64,000 nucleotides of DNA from Marivivens sp. LCG002 (GTDB taxonomy: Bacteria > Pseudomonadota > Alphaproteobacteria > Rhodobacterales > Rhodobacteraceae), in the NCBI RefSeq assembly GCF_030264275.1, contig NZ_CP127165.1, forward strand, positions 732,001 through 796,000, given 5' to 3'. The position numbers and the translations under genes are program-made. Under the pieces are notes generated by a model. That model saw nothing but the letters and a program-made list of their open reading frames with translations. It was not told the DNA's origin and made no database searches. This document shows, piece by piece, positions 1 through 9,155 of this stretch. Positions within the stretch are counted from its first letter, which is position 1. Each line of letters begins with the position of its first letter.

Positions 1-16
1 CGTAACGGTGTCAGCA

Positions 17-577
17 TCATACAGGCTCCATCACGAAAGCGTTCGACGCGGTAAGGGCATAAGCGCCACCGTTATGCTCGGGCGGGTGGAACAAGAAAGG
101 CGTCGTCGTCGGAAAAATCGGATCGAAGAGAGCGCAGACCCGCAAGATCATGATATCGTTGGCACCACCGGGGGTGAAGCTTGCCAGCGGTTGGGTCGTC
201 AAAGAGCGATCATTGCAGGAGTAGGTTGCAGGAAGATCCTCCCATGCGCGCAGATCGACCATCCGCATTTCAACGCGAAGCTGGTTCATGCAATCGGGGA
301 TAATGCCCGCCTTGTCACAGATCGATTGACGCAGCGTGTTCACGTCGATCTGGGCGCTCGTGTCGATCTTGAAGGCGCGCACGGCCTTGTCTACGCCCCG
401 ATCGAGCATCGCGTTGCGCAGCATCACCATCCCAAGCTCGAAGCTCGACAGGGTGAGAAAGATCAGCGCAGGAAAAACCAGTGCGAATTCGACCGACAGG
501 CCACCGTCTTCGGCGTGTGCAAACCGGCGAAGAGCACGTCTGATGGCTTTGGGGTGCAATTTGCTAACCATATTCAT
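17..577 (-). CDS. TadE-like pilus assembly protein
   Basis: The product has 186 residues, ATG start at 577. A basic N-terminus of about 25 residues is followed by EDGGLSVEFALVFPAL and one hydrophobic helix to about residue 52. A glycine or serine before V/E-F-A at the start of the helix is the TadE/TadF pseudopilin-like pattern of Flp/Tad pili. The rest is predicted to lie outside the membrane and holds four cysteines that could pair. Its ATG overlaps the stop of the upstream TadG-like gene by three bases, so the two are very likely cotranslated. Family assignment is firm; which of TadE or TadF it is cannot be told. The main pilus genes are not in this window. Confidence 0.8.
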   Translation of the reverse strand: MNMVSKLHPKAIRRALRRFAHAEDGGLSVEFALVFPALIFLTLSSFELGMVMLRNAMLDRGVDKAVRAFKIDTSAQIDVNTLRQSICDKAGIIPDCMNQLRVEMRMVDLRAWEDLPATYSCNDRSLTTQPLASFTPGGANDIMILRVCALFDPIFPTTTPFLFHPPEHNGGAYALTASNAFVMEPV

Positions 578-2022
578 TCGATCAGCCTCAGTTCATTGAT
601 GTCGGATGCGATTGCTTTGAATGCATCGTTGATGTTGGTGCCCGCGACGCGATAGAAATGCGAAGGAGAGCTTGCGCAATTGCGCATCTTGTTTGCGGCG
701 GCGTCCGAGACCTCGAAACCGATGGTCCAGATCATGATCCCGGCATTCTTTGCAGCCTGACAGATATTGGCCTGAAGCTGGTCCGCGAGCTGGGTTGTGT
801 AGCGCGTGTAATACCACTGGGGGCGCTGATAGGAGTAAACATAACGCGACAGATACCAGTTGAAGTTATAGGTGTTCCAATGGCTGTAATGGCTCGAGTC
901 CTGATAGGCCCAGCTTGCGATCCGTGCCGAGGTCGAGTTCTCGCCGTCGGTCATCAGAACCATCGCCTTGATCGAGTTCTTGGTGTTGTAGTTCAAAGGA
1001 CGGTTCGCGGCGCCTGATGCGACTTTGCCGCTGGCGACAAGGTTGGCGTTGATCTGGCGTGTCGACGGATCAAGCAGAGCGGCAGCCCATTTCGTTCCCA
1101 TGTAGATCGCCGTACCTGCACGCGGTTGCAGTTGGTCGATCTGATACTTGAGCGCGGCGGCGTTCTGGCTCCAGGGCGTGATGCGTTCATAGGTCTGCTG
1201 CGGACAAACGGTGTTGTTCATCTCGTTGTTGTAACCGCTCCAGTTCCACTGGAAGTGCTGGTCCTGTTGGTAACGGTGGTTCCAATCAAGGCTCACACGG
1301 CTGAACTGGTTGTCGGGGACATCCACACAATAGGAATAGTTGTGAAGCTGGCGGTTCGGGATCTGGGCAAAGAGATCGGGGCCGATGTTGACCTGTTCCG
1401 AATAGGGAACAAGGCTGACGGTCACGAGCCCGTTGCTCGCGTTGTTCGCAAGAACCGTATCGATAAAGGACTTTGCCGCGGTCTTGAGGTTGCCGATACG
1501 GCCGTAGCTCGACATCGAGCCAGAAATGTCGAGCGCGAGGGAAATTTCCACGTTCTCGATGCGCTCTTCGGCAACGGCTTTGACCTTGACCTTCATCGAG
1601 CCCGAAAAGGGGCCCGCGTCTTCGGTGAATACACCGAGCAATTTGCCAAAGATCATCTGTACGTCGTCTTCGGCTTCGACCGTTGCGGTGCGTGAGGAAA
1701 CCGTGGAGACAGTGTTATAGGTCTTGAGCGTTTCAGAAACGCCCGCTTTTGCAAAGTAATCTACGATAACGGTATTGCCCGGAATGGTTTGTTGCATGTC
1801 GGCGGCGGCAACGGCGGCACGGTCGGCAAGAGCCTGAAGCTCGGTTCTGCGCGTCTCGACACGCATCACGTCGACCGCCATGCCCGTAAAGATGAACATG
1901 ATAACAAAGGCATACAGCGAAAATATGACAAACACGCCGTCTTCTTCGTTATGGAACCTTTGCAAAAAGGCTCTGGTCCTTTCACGGAGCGAATAAGTCT
2001 CCGATTTCAATGACCGTTTCAT
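574..2022 (-). CDS. TadG-like protein with von Willebrand factor A domain
   Basis: The product has 482 residues from the ATG at 2022, chosen over an upstream in-frame start at 2082 because GAGGAAG lies seven bases before it. The order is a basic cytoplasmic stub, the motif NEEDGVFVIFS with one transmembrane helix at about residues 28-50 (TadG/TadE-like, Flp-type), then a large outer domain. A von Willebrand A domain begins near residue 160: ISLALDISGSMSS supplies the DxSxS metal site and VLMTDGENS the second acidic strand. TadG proteins are thought to help anchor or stabilise Tad pili at the envelope. The central part is rich in Tyr, Trp and Asn. It forms an operon with the TadE-like gene. 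Confidence 0.82.
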   Translation of the reverse strand: MKRSLKSETYSLRERTRAFLQRFHNEEDGVFVIFSLYAFVIMFIFTGMAVDVMRVETRRTELQALADRAAVAAADMQQTIPGNTVIVDYFAKAGVSETLKTYNTVSTVSSRTATVEAEDDVQMIFGKLLGVFTEDAGPFSGSMKVKVKAVAEERIENVEISLALDISGSMSSYGRIGNLKTAAKSFIDTVLANNASNGLVTVSLVPYSEQVNIGPDLFAQIPNRQLHNYSYCVDVPDNQFSRVSLDWNHRYQQDQHFQWNWSGYNNEMNNTVCPQQTYERITPWSQNAAALKYQIDQLQPRAGTAIYMGTKWAAALLDPSTRQINANLVASGKVASGAANRPLNYNTKNSIKAMVLMTDGENSTSARIASWAYQDSSHYSHWNTYNFNWYLSRYVYSYQRPQWYYTRYTTQLADQLQANICQAAKNAGIMIWTIGFEVSDAAANKMRNCASSPSHFYRVAGTNINDAFKAIASDINELRLIE

Positions 2023-2334
2023 ATTGTTCTTCCTCGAATCAAATGTCTTCAAATTGACGATCAAACCAACGCCGAGACACACTAATGGTCAGGCCATATA
2101 TTCTAATGGCTATGGCGGAATTGAGGCGAACTGCGGCCTTAATTGAGTGAAAACCTGTTCATTTCATGACATTAGGCCAGATAGCGGCTTATTGTTTCCG
2201 ATTGCGGGCCTATTATCGGGGTAAGGCTCAACCGAATGTTTAGGATTTGATCTTTTGCGATAACGCTTTTGTTTGGCCTCCCAGTTGACCGCCGCCCCTA
2301 GACACGGGGAGGGAGGGCGCCGATATTGGCGGGT
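2023..2334. other. Divergent intergenic region between the TadG-like gene and dnaG
   Basis: No gene is seen in these 312 bases, which are more A+T-rich than the flanks. They must hold the promoter of the leftward Tad genes and that of dnaG. A purine-rich run (GGGGAGGGAGGG, about 2306-2316) lies just before dnaG. Confidence 0.6.
2189..2216 (+). promoter_or_regulatory. Candidate sigma-70 promoter for dnaG
   Basis: TTATTG (2189-2194) and TATTAT (2211-2216) are separated by 16 bases, 118 bases before the dnaG start. The match is moderate and no start site is known. Confidence 0.3.
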
Positions 2335-4284
2335 ATGAGTCTGCCCCCGACCTTCCTCGATGAATTGCGAAACCGACTGTCGCTGACGCAAGTCGTCGGG
2401 CGCAAAGTCATGTGGGACATGAAGAAGTCCAATCAGGCCAAGGGCGACATGTGGGCCCCGTGCCCTTTTCATCAGGAAAAAAGCGCGTCTTTTCACGTAG
2501 ATGACCGCAAGGGCTACTATTACTGCTTTGGCTGCCACGCCAAGGGCGACGCGATTTCTTTTGTGCGCGAGACTGAGAACGTCAGCTTTATGGAAGCGAT
2601 CCAGATTCTCGCAGGTGAAGCGGGCATGCCCGTGCCGCAAAGCGACCCCAAAGCGCAGGAAAAATCGGATCATCGCACCGAACTCGGCAAAGTGATGGAA
2701 GAGGCGGTGAAGTATTACCGTCTGCAACTCAAAACGGGCGCGGGATCGGCTGCGCGTGCCTATCTCGCAAAGCGACAACTGAGCGAAGCGGCGCAGGACC
2801 GCTGGGAAATCGGCTTTGCGCCGGATGGCTGGCAGGGGCTTTATGACGCGCTCACGGGCAAGGGTATCCCTGAAAAACTGTTGATCGACGCGGGCCTTGC
2901 GAAAGCCTCCGATCGCGGCAAGAAGCCCTATGACACCTTTCGCAACCGGATCATGTTTCCAATCCGCGATGCGCGAGGGCGAGCGATTGCCTTCGGCGGT
3001 CGCGCGATGGAGCCCAACGACAATGCCAAATATCTGAATTCGCCCGAAACTTTGCTGTTCGACAAGGGGCGCAGCCTCTTTAACCACGGCAAGGCGCGAG
3101 AGGCCGCAGGCAAGGGCGCGCCCCTTATCGTGGCCGAAGGCTATATGGACGTGATCGCGCTTTCGGAGGCGGGGTTCGGGGCAACTGTCGCCCCGCTCGG
3201 CACTGCCGTGACCGAGGATCAGCTTCGTATGCTCTGGCGCATTTCACCCGAGCCGATCATCGCGCTCGACGGCGATACGGCAGGTATTCGCGCCGCGATG
3301 CGTGTCGTCGATCTTGCGCTTCCGATGCTCGAAGCGGGCCAGTCGCTTCGTTTCGCGATCATGCCCGACGGGATGGACCCCGACGATCTCATCAAAGCCA
3401 AAGGCGCGGATGCCGTGCGCGAGGTTCTCGAAAGCGCGATGCCGATGGTGCAGCTTTTGTGGCGGCGCGAGACAGAGGGAAAGGTCTTTGACAGCCCCGA
3501 GCGTCGAGCCGCCTTGGACAAGATTCTTCGCGAAAAGATACGGTTGATCAAGGACCCCTCGATCCGTTCGCATTATGGCGAAGCGATCAAGGAGCTGCGC
3601 TATGACCTCTTCGGACGCAAGCCGCGCTCGGCCCCGCGTGCGGGATTTACGCCGCGCCGTGCATGGAATGCGCCGCAGCCCCCGCTGACCACGACCAAAT
3701 CCTCGATGTTGGCCAATCAGGCAGCGAACGAGGATATCCTCCGCGAGGCCGTGATCCTTGCGACAGCGATCGCCAATCCCACTGTCCTTGGTCAATTCGA
3801 GGGCGAGATCGAACGGATGACCTGCTCGACACCCGAGCATGCACAATTGCGCTCGGCGATTTTGAAACACGCCCACCAAGAGGATGTCCGCCACGCGATT
3901 GCGAAGGAACTTGGCCAGCAACCCCTTGAAAAACTCTTTGCTCAACGCCACGTGGCAATCACGCCCGCGGTGCGCCGCGCGGGGGATGAGGAACTTGCAC
4001 GGATGTCGCTTGCGGAAGAGCTGGCCAAGCTGAACGCCCGTCGCGGCCACGCCCGCGAGCTGCGCGAGGCGATGGAAGATCTTCAGGGTGTCGCCGATGA
4101 AGGGCTGACATGGCGACTGGGCCAAGCGGCGCGCGCTCTCGAAGGGGGCGGTGCCGGCGAAGACAAGGAGGACAAAGCGGAATATGAAGTCGGTGCGAAC
4201 GGAGCGCGCATGAAGCGTGACGAGCGCGAGGCCTTTAGTTCATTGCTTCGCCAAATCGGAATGTCAGGCTCCTCAAAGGAATGA
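2335..4284 (+). CDS. dnaG: DNA primase DnaG
   Basis: This primase of about 649 residues makes RNA primers at the replication fork. The N-terminal CHC2 zinc finger is visible as C43, H46, C64 and C67. The catalytic core and TOPRIM domain follow at about residues 120-345, with VAEGYMDVIAL giving the catalytic glutamate and ALDGDTAG the DxD metal site. The C-terminal part (about 440-649) is the helicase-binding region. The start is uncertain: ATG at 2335 gives MSLPP, the usual beginning in the group, but a TTG at 2326 is better spaced from the purine-rich run at 2306-2316. rpoD follows, the conserved dnaG-rpoD pairing of the macromolecular synthesis cluster. Confidence 0.97.
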   Translation: MSLPPTFLDELRNRLSLTQVVGRKVMWDMKKSNQAKGDMWAPCPFHQEKSASFHVDDRKGYYYCFGCHAKGDAISFVRETENVSFMEAIQILAGEAGMPVPQSDPKAQEKSDHRTELGKVMEEAVKYYRLQLKTGAGSAARAYLAKRQLSEAAQDRWEIGFAPDGWQGLYDALTGKGIPEKLLIDAGLAKASDRGKKPYDTFRNRIMFPIRDARGRAIAFGGRAMEPNDNAKYLNSPETLLFDKGRSLFNHGKAREAAGKGAPLIVAEGYMDVIALSEAGFGATVAPLGTAVTEDQLRMLWRISPEPIIALDGDTAGIRAAMRVVDLALPMLEAGQSLRFAIMPDGMDPDDLIKAKGADAVREVLESAMPMVQLLWRRETEGKVFDSPERRAALDKILREKIRLIKDPSIRSHYGEAIKELRYDLFGRKPRSAPRAGFTPRRAWNAPQPPLTTTKSSMLANQAANEDILREAVILATAIANPTVLGQFEGEIERMTCSTPEHAQLRSAILKHAHQEDVRHAIAKELGQQPLEKLFAQRHVAITPAVRRAGDEELARMSLAEELAKLNARRGHARELREAMEDLQGVADEGLTWRLGQAARALEGGGAGEDKEDKAEYEVGANGARMKRDEREAFSSLLRQIGMSGSSKE

Positions 4285-4334
4285 GTGAGCGAATTTTCCG
4301 TAAAAATCTTGGAAAAACGACCCTAAGTGGTTGC

Positions 4335-4384
4335 GAATCTCTCACTGGGCAGATTGATTCGACTTTAACCGAATCACGCGAATC
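4335..4384. promoter_or_regulatory. Cluster of four GANTC methylation sites before rpoD
   Basis: GAATC at 4335-4339, GATTC at 4356-4360, GAATC at 4371-4375 and GAATC at 4380-4384 are seen directly. The second and third lie in an inverted repeat, TGATTCG (4355-4361) and CGAATCA (4370-4376), with an 8-base spacer, and CGAATCA recurs at 4379-4385. GANTC is the CcrM methyltransferase site of alphaproteobacteria and can mark GcrA-controlled promoters. Regulation of rpoD by it is inference. Confidence 0.5.
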
Positions 4385-4419
4385 AGATGATCGCCCCTTC
4401 ATCGTTTGAGGAGAGCCAG

Positions 4420-6411
4420 ATGGCACAAAAAGATAACGAAGAAACCAAGGACAGCGATCAGGACAGCGACATTTCCATGGACGTCAGTCAGGCGGCCATC
4501 AAGCGGATGATCGCTGACGCGCGCGAGCGTGGTTACATCACCTATGATCAGCTCAATCAGGTTCTTCCGCCGGATCAGGTCTCGTCCGACCAGATCGAAG
4601 ACGTTATGTCGATGCTCTCGGAAATGGGCATTCAGGTCACCGAAGACGACGAAGCCGACGACTCCGACGAGAACAGCGCCTCGACCGCCGTCGTCACAAC
4701 GGGCGGAAACCGCGACGTTGCTCTTGCGGGTCAGGAAACCGAAAAACTCGACCGCACCGATGACCCCGTTCGCATGTATCTTCGCGAAATGGGAAGCGTC
4801 GAACTCCTCTCGCGTGAGGGCGAGATCGCCATCGCCAAGCGGATCGAGGCAGGTCGCAACACCATGATCCTCGGGCTTTGTGAAAGCCCGCTGACCTTTC
4901 AGGCAATCACCATTTGGCGCGACGAACTTCTTTCCGAAGACATTCTCCTGCGCGATGTGATCGACCTAGAAGCCACCTTCGGAAACCAGCTCGGCGACGA
5001 AGAGGGCGAGGAGGCACCCGTTGTCGATACCTCTGCTTCCGCTGTGGCCAAGCCCAACAAAGAAGACGAACCCGAGCTTGATGCCGATGGCAACCCGATC
5101 ATGGGCTCGGACGACGAAGACGAGGACGACGATCAGGCGAACATGAGCCTTGCTGCCATGGAAGCCGCGCTCAAGCCGCGCGTTCTCGAAACGCTCGAGA
5201 TTATCGCACGCGATTTCGCCACCCTGTCGGACATGCAGGACGCCCGTATGTCGGCCACGCTGAACGAGGACGGCACCTTCTCCGAGGTGGATGAAGCGAC
5301 CTATCAAAAGCTGCGCTCCGAAATCGTTGAACTGGTGAATTCGCTTCACCTTCACAACAACCGTATCGAAGCGCTGATCGACCAGCTCTACGGGATCAAC
5401 CGCCGCATCATGTCCATCGACTCAAACATGGTGAAGCTCGCGGATCAGGCCCGCATCAACCGTCGCGAATTCATCGAGGAATACAAAGGGGCGGAACTCG
5501 ACCCGACCTGGCTCGACCGGATGAGCGAAAAGGGCGGCCGCGCATGGCAGATGTTCGTCGAGAAATCGAGTGACAAGGTCGAAGAGCTGCGCAACGAAAT
5601 GGCTCAGGTCGGTCAATACGTTGGCGTGGATATCAGCGAATTCCGCCGCATCGTCCAACAGGTCCAGAAGGGCGAGAAAGAAGCCCGTCAGGCCAAGAAG
5701 GAAATGGTCGAAGCAAACCTTCGCCTCGTGATCTCGATCGCCAAGAAATACACCAACCGCGGCCTCCAGTTCCTTGACCTGATCCAGGAAGGGAACATCG
5801 GCCTGATGAAGGCGGTGGACAAGTTCGAATACCGCCGCGGCTATAAATTCTCGACCTATGCGACGTGGTGGATCCGTCAGGCCATCACCCGTTCGATCGC
5901 GGATCAGGCCCGCACCATCCGTATTCCGGTCCATATGATCGAAACGATCAACAAGCTGGTCCGCACCGGTCGCCAGATGCTCCACGAGATCGGCCGCGAG
6001 CCGACCCCCGAGGAATTGGCCGAAAAGCTCCAGATGCCGCTCGAGAAGGTCCGCAAGGTGATGAAGATCGCCAAGGAACCCATCTCGCTCGAAACGCCCA
6101 TCGGCGACGAAGAGGACAGCCAGCTCGGCGATTTTATCGAGGACAAGAACGCGATCCTTCCGCTGGATTCTGCTATTCAGGAAAACCTCAAGGAAACGAC
6201 CACTCGCGTGCTCGCCTCGCTCACGCCGCGTGAAGAGCGGGTTTTGCGGATGCGGTTCGGTATCGGTATGAACACCGACCACACCCTCGAAGAGGTCGGC
6301 CAGCAGTTCAGCGTGACCCGCGAACGTATCCGCCAGATCGAAGCCAAGGCTCTGCGGAAACTCAAACACCCGAGCCGCTCGCGCAAGCTGCGCAGCTTCC
6401 TCGATCAGTAA
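4420..6411 (+). CDS. rpoD: Primary RNA polymerase sigma factor RpoD (sigma-70)
   Basis: The 663-residue housekeeping sigma factor starts at ATG 4420, eight bases after GAGGAGAG; an earlier in-frame ATG at 4387 lacks this. Region 1.1 covers about residues 20-85. Region 1.2 begins at [12 protein letters not shown] near residue 115. A long acidic non-conserved insertion follows. Region 2 starts around residue 430 with [19 protein letters not shown] and includes the -10 recognition and melting helix ([18 protein letters not shown]). Region 4 near the end ([26 protein letters not shown]) is the -35 binding helix-turn-helix. A strong terminator ends the transcription unit. Four GANTC sites lie just upstream. 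Confidence 0.98.
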   Translation: MAQKDNEETKDSDQDSDISMDVSQAAIKRMIADARERGYITYDQLNQVLPPDQVSSDQIEDVMSMLSEMGIQVTEDDEADDSDENSASTAVVTTGGNRDVALAGQETEKLDRTDDPVRMYLREMGSVELLSREGEIAIAKRIEAGRNTMILGLCESPLTFQAITIWRDELLSEDILLRDVIDLEATFGNQLGDEEGEEAPVVDTSASAVAKPNKEDEPELDADGNPIMGSDDEDEDDDQANMSLAAMEAALKPRVLETLEIIARDFATLSDMQDARMSATLNEDGTFSEVDEATYQKLRSEIVELVNSLHLHNNRIEALIDQLYGINRRIMSIDSNMVKLADQARINRREFIEEYKGAELDPTWLDRMSEKGGRAWQMFVEKSSDKVEELRNEMAQVGQYVGVDISEFRRIVQQVQKGEKEARQAKKEMVEANLRLVISIAKKYTNRGLQFLDLIQEGNIGLMKAVDKFEYRRGYKFSTYATWWIRQAITRSIADQARTIRIPVHMIETINKLVRTGRQMLHEIGREPTPEELAEKLQMPLEKVRKVMKIAKEPISLETPIGDEEDSQLGDFIEDKNAILPLDSAIQENLKETTTRVLASLTPREERVLRMRFGIGMNTDHTLEEVGQQFSVTRERIRQIEAKALRKLKHPSRSRKLRSFLDQ

Positions 6412-6418
6412 CACAAGG

Positions 6419-6440
6419 CGCCCCCGCAAGGGGGCGTTTT
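6419..6440 (+). terminator. Rho-independent terminator after rpoD
   Basis: The stem CGCCCCC (6419-6425) and GGGGGCG (6430-6436) encloses the tetraloop GCAA and is followed by TTTT, eight bases past the rpoD stop. Confidence 0.9.
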
Positions 6441-6531
6441 CATTTGCCGAGGGTGCTTTTCAGCATTTTGAGGGATGTGCCGGCACGTCGTCCAGCGCTA
6501 GACTGATTATAGTTCGGCTTGTGAAGGTCCC

Positions 6532-7026
6532 ATGCTCAAATCAATCCTCGTCGCTTTGATGGTGCTGCCATCTGCAAGCTTCGCTGCCTGTGTCGGCTCT
6601 GAAGCCTTGTTCTCCTGCACCTTTAAGAAGGGTCAAAAAGCCGTCGACCTTTGTGTCGCTGATGGCTTGGTGAGGTATGCTTATGGGCCAAAGGGCGGGC
6701 AGCCCGAGCTTGCCTTGAGCCTGAGCGTCACGAATGTGGACTACATCCCCTGGTCGGGGATCGGGCGTTATATCGGGGAAACGGTGATCGTCCCGAACAA
6801 TGGCTATAGTTATGAAATCAGCTACAGTATTGATCGCAACGATCCCGACCGACCGACCGAAGGCGGGATCAATGTTTTTCAAGGTGACGATCAGATTGCG
6901 ACACTGACTTGCGATACGGGCAGCATCGCGGCCAGCGACTTTTACCCGCTTTTTCAGGCCCGTGAGGCAGAAGGTCTCTTTTATTGTCTGGAAACAGGAG
7001 AGTGGGGTGCGCGCTGCGGGGGCTGA
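6532..7026 (+). CDS. Secreted protein of unknown function
   Basis: I do not recognise this 164-residue protein. The N-terminus MLKSILVALMVLPSASFA is a clear Sec signal peptide with cleavage predicted after A18 (ASFA/ACVG), so the mature protein should be periplasmic or secreted. It has six cysteines after the signal peptide, consistent with disulfides, and no membrane helix. GAAGG lies five bases before the ATG. It is followed by yjbQ after six bases in the same direction, so the pair may share a transcript, although no functional link is obvious. Confidence 0.7.
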   Translation: MLKSILVALMVLPSASFAACVGSEALFSCTFKKGQKAVDLCVADGLVRYAYGPKGGQPELALSLSVTNVDYIPWSGIGRYIGETVIVPNNGYSYEISYSIDRNDPDRPTEGGINVFQGDDQIATLTCDTGSIAASDFYPLFQAREAEGLFYCLETGEWGARCGG

Positions 7027-7032
7027 TATCCG

Positions 7033-7449
7033 ATGAACACCCTATTTGAAATTCCGACCCGTGGTCAGGGCCTTTACGAGTTCACCCGTGATGTTCTGCG
7101 CTGGGCCGAAGGGACGGGCGTGCGGGAGGGGCTTTTGACGCTCTTCGTTCAGCACACCTCTTGTTCGCTCCTTGTCCAAGAGAACGCAGACCCCGAAGTC
7201 CGCGTCGACATGCGCGAATATTTCGCCCGTCTGGTGCCCCCGACGACGGACCCGTCGATGTCCTATCTGACGCACACCTACGAAGGCCCCGATGATATGC
7301 CTGCGCATATCAAAGCTGCGCTCTTGCCTGTCAGCCTCTCGATCCCTGTGATGGGGGGACGGCCCGCGCTCGGCACATGGCAGGGGATCTATCTTTTCGA
7401 GCATCGTGACCGCCCGCACACCCGCCGCGTTGCGGCTCATATCGGCTAG
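7033..7449 (+). CDS. YjbQ family (UPF0047) protein, possible secondary thiamine-phosphate synthase
   Basis: The 138-residue product is the full length of the YjbQ/UPF0047 family. The family signature is clear: QHTSCSLLVQENADP (about residues 41-55), the D-x4-HIKAALL stretch and LGTWQGIYLFEHR near the C-terminus, which supply conserved His, Asp and Glu around a metal-binding pocket of a small beta-barrel that forms trimers. Some members can replace thiamine phosphate synthase weakly in E. coli, but the natural role is unsettled. The protein should be cytosolic. It sits between a secreted unknown and nrdR. Confidence 0.85.
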   Translation: MNTLFEIPTRGQGLYEFTRDVLRWAEGTGVREGLLTLFVQHTSCSLLVQENADPEVRVDMREYFARLVPPTTDPSMSYLTHTYEGPDDMPAHIKAALLPVSLSIPVMGGRPALGTWQGIYLFEHRDRPHTRRVAAHIG

Positions 7450-7472
7450 GCATCCATCATTTCCTAGCTGAT
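7441..7472 (+). terminator. Possible terminator hairpin at the end of yjbQ
   Basis: ATCGGCTAGG (7441-7450) and CCTAGCTGAT (7463-7472) pair with one mismatch around a 12-base loop; the yjbQ stop codon lies in the left arm. There is no T-run, so the role is uncertain. Confidence 0.35.
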
Positions 7473-7541
7473 CGGTGAGGAAACCGCTTCCCTTGATCTT
7501 GGGGGTTCAAAAAGACTCTACCCAAGTTCTAGATGCTCCCC

Positions 7542-7572
7542 TATAGTGATTGTGGATAAGTCGGGGGATAAC
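7542..7572 (+). promoter_or_regulatory. nrdR upstream region with TATAGT -10 candidate and DnaA box
   Basis: TATAGT (7542-7547) resembles a -10 element but no good -35 is seen. TGTGGATAA (7551-7559) is the exact complement of the DnaA box TTATCCACA, and GGGGGATAA (7564-7572) is a weaker copy two bases off. They would overlap the transcription start or early leader of nrdR. Confidence 0.45.
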
Positions 7573-7611
7573 TCGACATCAATAAGAGCGGTAAAGAATG
7601 AGGACAGGCCC

Positions 7612-8079
7612 ATGCGTTGCCCGTTTTGTGGAAACGTCGATACTCAAGTAAAAGACTCGCGCCCTGCCGAGGATCATGTCGCCATTCGGCGTCGTCGCTT
7701 CTGCCCTGCTTGCGGTGGACGTTTCACCACCTATGAGCGGGTCCAGCTACGCGATCTCGTGGTGATCAAATCGAACGGGCGTCGCGAGGATTTCGATCGT
7801 GACAAGCTCGAGCGGTCGATCCGGATTGCGCTCCAGAAGCGCCCCGTCGAGCCCGAGCGTATGGACCAGATGATTTCGGGGATCGTGCGCCGTCTCGAGA
7901 GTATGGGCGAGACCGATATTCCATCGAGCACCATCGGCGAGATCGTGATGGAAAGCCTCGCGCGGATCGACGCCGTTGCCTACGTGCGTTTTGCCAGCGT
8001 TTACAAGAACTTTCAAGCTGCCGGTGACTTTGACAAATTCATCGACGAGCTGCGGCCAGACAGTAAATCGGACGAGTGA
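7612..8079 (+). CDS. nrdR: Transcriptional regulator NrdR
   Basis: NrdR represses ribonucleotide reductase genes in response to bound ATP or dATP. The 155-residue product starts at ATG 7612 (MRCPFCGN), with AGGA eight bases upstream; the longer frame from 7546 would add an unconserved extension. The zinc ribbon has C3, C6, C31 and C34, with the basic [18 protein letters not shown] segment that contacts DNA. The ATP-cone follows from about residue 46 ([17 protein letters not shown]). Its stop TGA overlaps the GTG start of ribD, the common nrdR-ribD coupling. Confidence 0.97.
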   Translation: MRCPFCGNVDTQVKDSRPAEDHVAIRRRRFCPACGGRFTTYERVQLRDLVVIKSNGRREDFDRDKLERSIRIALQKRPVEPERMDQMISGIVRRLESMGETDIPSSTIGEIVMESLARIDAVAYVRFASVYKNFQAAGDFDKFIDELRPDSKSDE

Positions 8080-9155
8080 CACAAGCGACCGACGAACGCT
8101 TTATGCTCATGGCCCTGTCGCTTGGTCGGCGGGGTCTTGGTCGTGTCTGGCCCAACCCTTCGGTTGGTTGCGTCATCGTCAAAGACGGCCGCGTTGTCGG
8201 GCGGGGACATACAGCGTCGGGCGGCCGACCCCACGCCGAACCCCAAGCTCTTGCCATGGCGGGGGACGCGGCGAGAGGCGCGACGGCTTATGTCACACTC
8301 GAACCCTGCGCCCATCACGGCAAAACGCCGCCCTGCGCCGAGGCATTGATTGCGGCGGGTGTTGCGCGGGTTGTCATTGCCTGTGAAGACCCCGATCCTC
8401 GGGTCAACGGCGGCGGGAGTGCGATGCTGCGCGCCGCAGGGATCGACGTTTCGGTCGGGGTGTGCGAAGCCGAAGCACGCCGTGATCACGCGGGCTTCCT
8501 GAGCAAAGTCGAGCGCGGTCGGCCGATGGTCACGCTCAAGCTGGCGATGACGCTTGACGGACGTATCGCGACCGCGAGCGGCGAAAGCCAGTGGATCACA
8601 GGCCCCGAAGCGCGGCGGCGGGTCCATATGCAACGCGCGTCCCATGACGCGGTCATGGTCGGGGCGGGCACGGTCCGAGCGGATGATCCGTCACTCACTG
8701 TGCGGGGGCTGGGGATCGGGGGTCAGCCTGCACGCATTGTGATGAGTGCGAGTGGCGACTTGCCCAAATCATGCAATCTGACGCGGACTGCGGGCGAAAT
8801 ACCGGTCTTTCTTTGTCATTCTGCAACCTCGGTTGTGTCCGATTGGGTCGCGGCGGGTGTCCGCTCGATCCCTTTGGCGGATGGCGGCGATTGTGTCGAG
8901 GCATTGACGGCTTTGGGCGCGCTCGGGCTTACGCGGATCTATTGCGAAGGCGGCGGCCAGCTTGCGGCATCGCTCCTGCACGCGGGGCTTGTGGATCACC
9001 TCGTTCTTTTTACGGCGGGCAAAGCGATCGGTGCGGACGGCCGTGCAGGGCTTGGCTCGCTCGGGCTAGTGCGGCTGGCCGATGCTCCGCACTTCACGCT
9101 CGAGAGCAGCGAAACCATCGGCCCCGATGTCATGACGGTTTGGCGTAAAGCCTAG
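8076..9155 (+). CDS. ribD: Bifunctional riboflavin biosynthesis deaminase/reductase RibD
   Basis: RibD deaminates the pyrimidine product of GTP cyclohydrolase II and then reduces its ribosyl group. The 359-residue protein has an N-terminal deaminase domain whose zinc ligands H53, C78 and C87 and catalytic E55 are visible in RPHAEPQ and [13 protein letters not shown]. The reductase domain runs from about residue 145 ([16 protein letters not shown]). The start is GTG 8076, which overlaps the nrdR stop. In related genomes ribE normally comes next; here three reversed capsule genes separate them. The TAG stop shares CTAG with the stop of the converging kpsC. Confidence 0.97.
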   Translation: MTQATDERFMLMALSLGRRGLGRVWPNPSVGCVIVKDGRVVGRGHTASGGRPHAEPQALAMAGDAARGATAYVTLEPCAHHGKTPPCAEALIAAGVARVVIACEDPDPRVNGGGSAMLRAAGIDVSVGVCEAEARRDHAGFLSKVERGRPMVTLKLAMTLDGRIATASGESQWITGPEARRRVHMQRASHDAVMVGAGTVRADDPSLTVRGLGIGGQPARIVMSASGDLPKSCNLTRTAGEIPVFLCHSATSVVSDWVAAGVRSIPLADGGDCVEALTALGALGLTRIYCEGGGQLAASLLHAGLVDHLVLFTAGKAIGADGRAGLGSLGLVRLADAPHFTLESSETIGPDVMTVWRKA

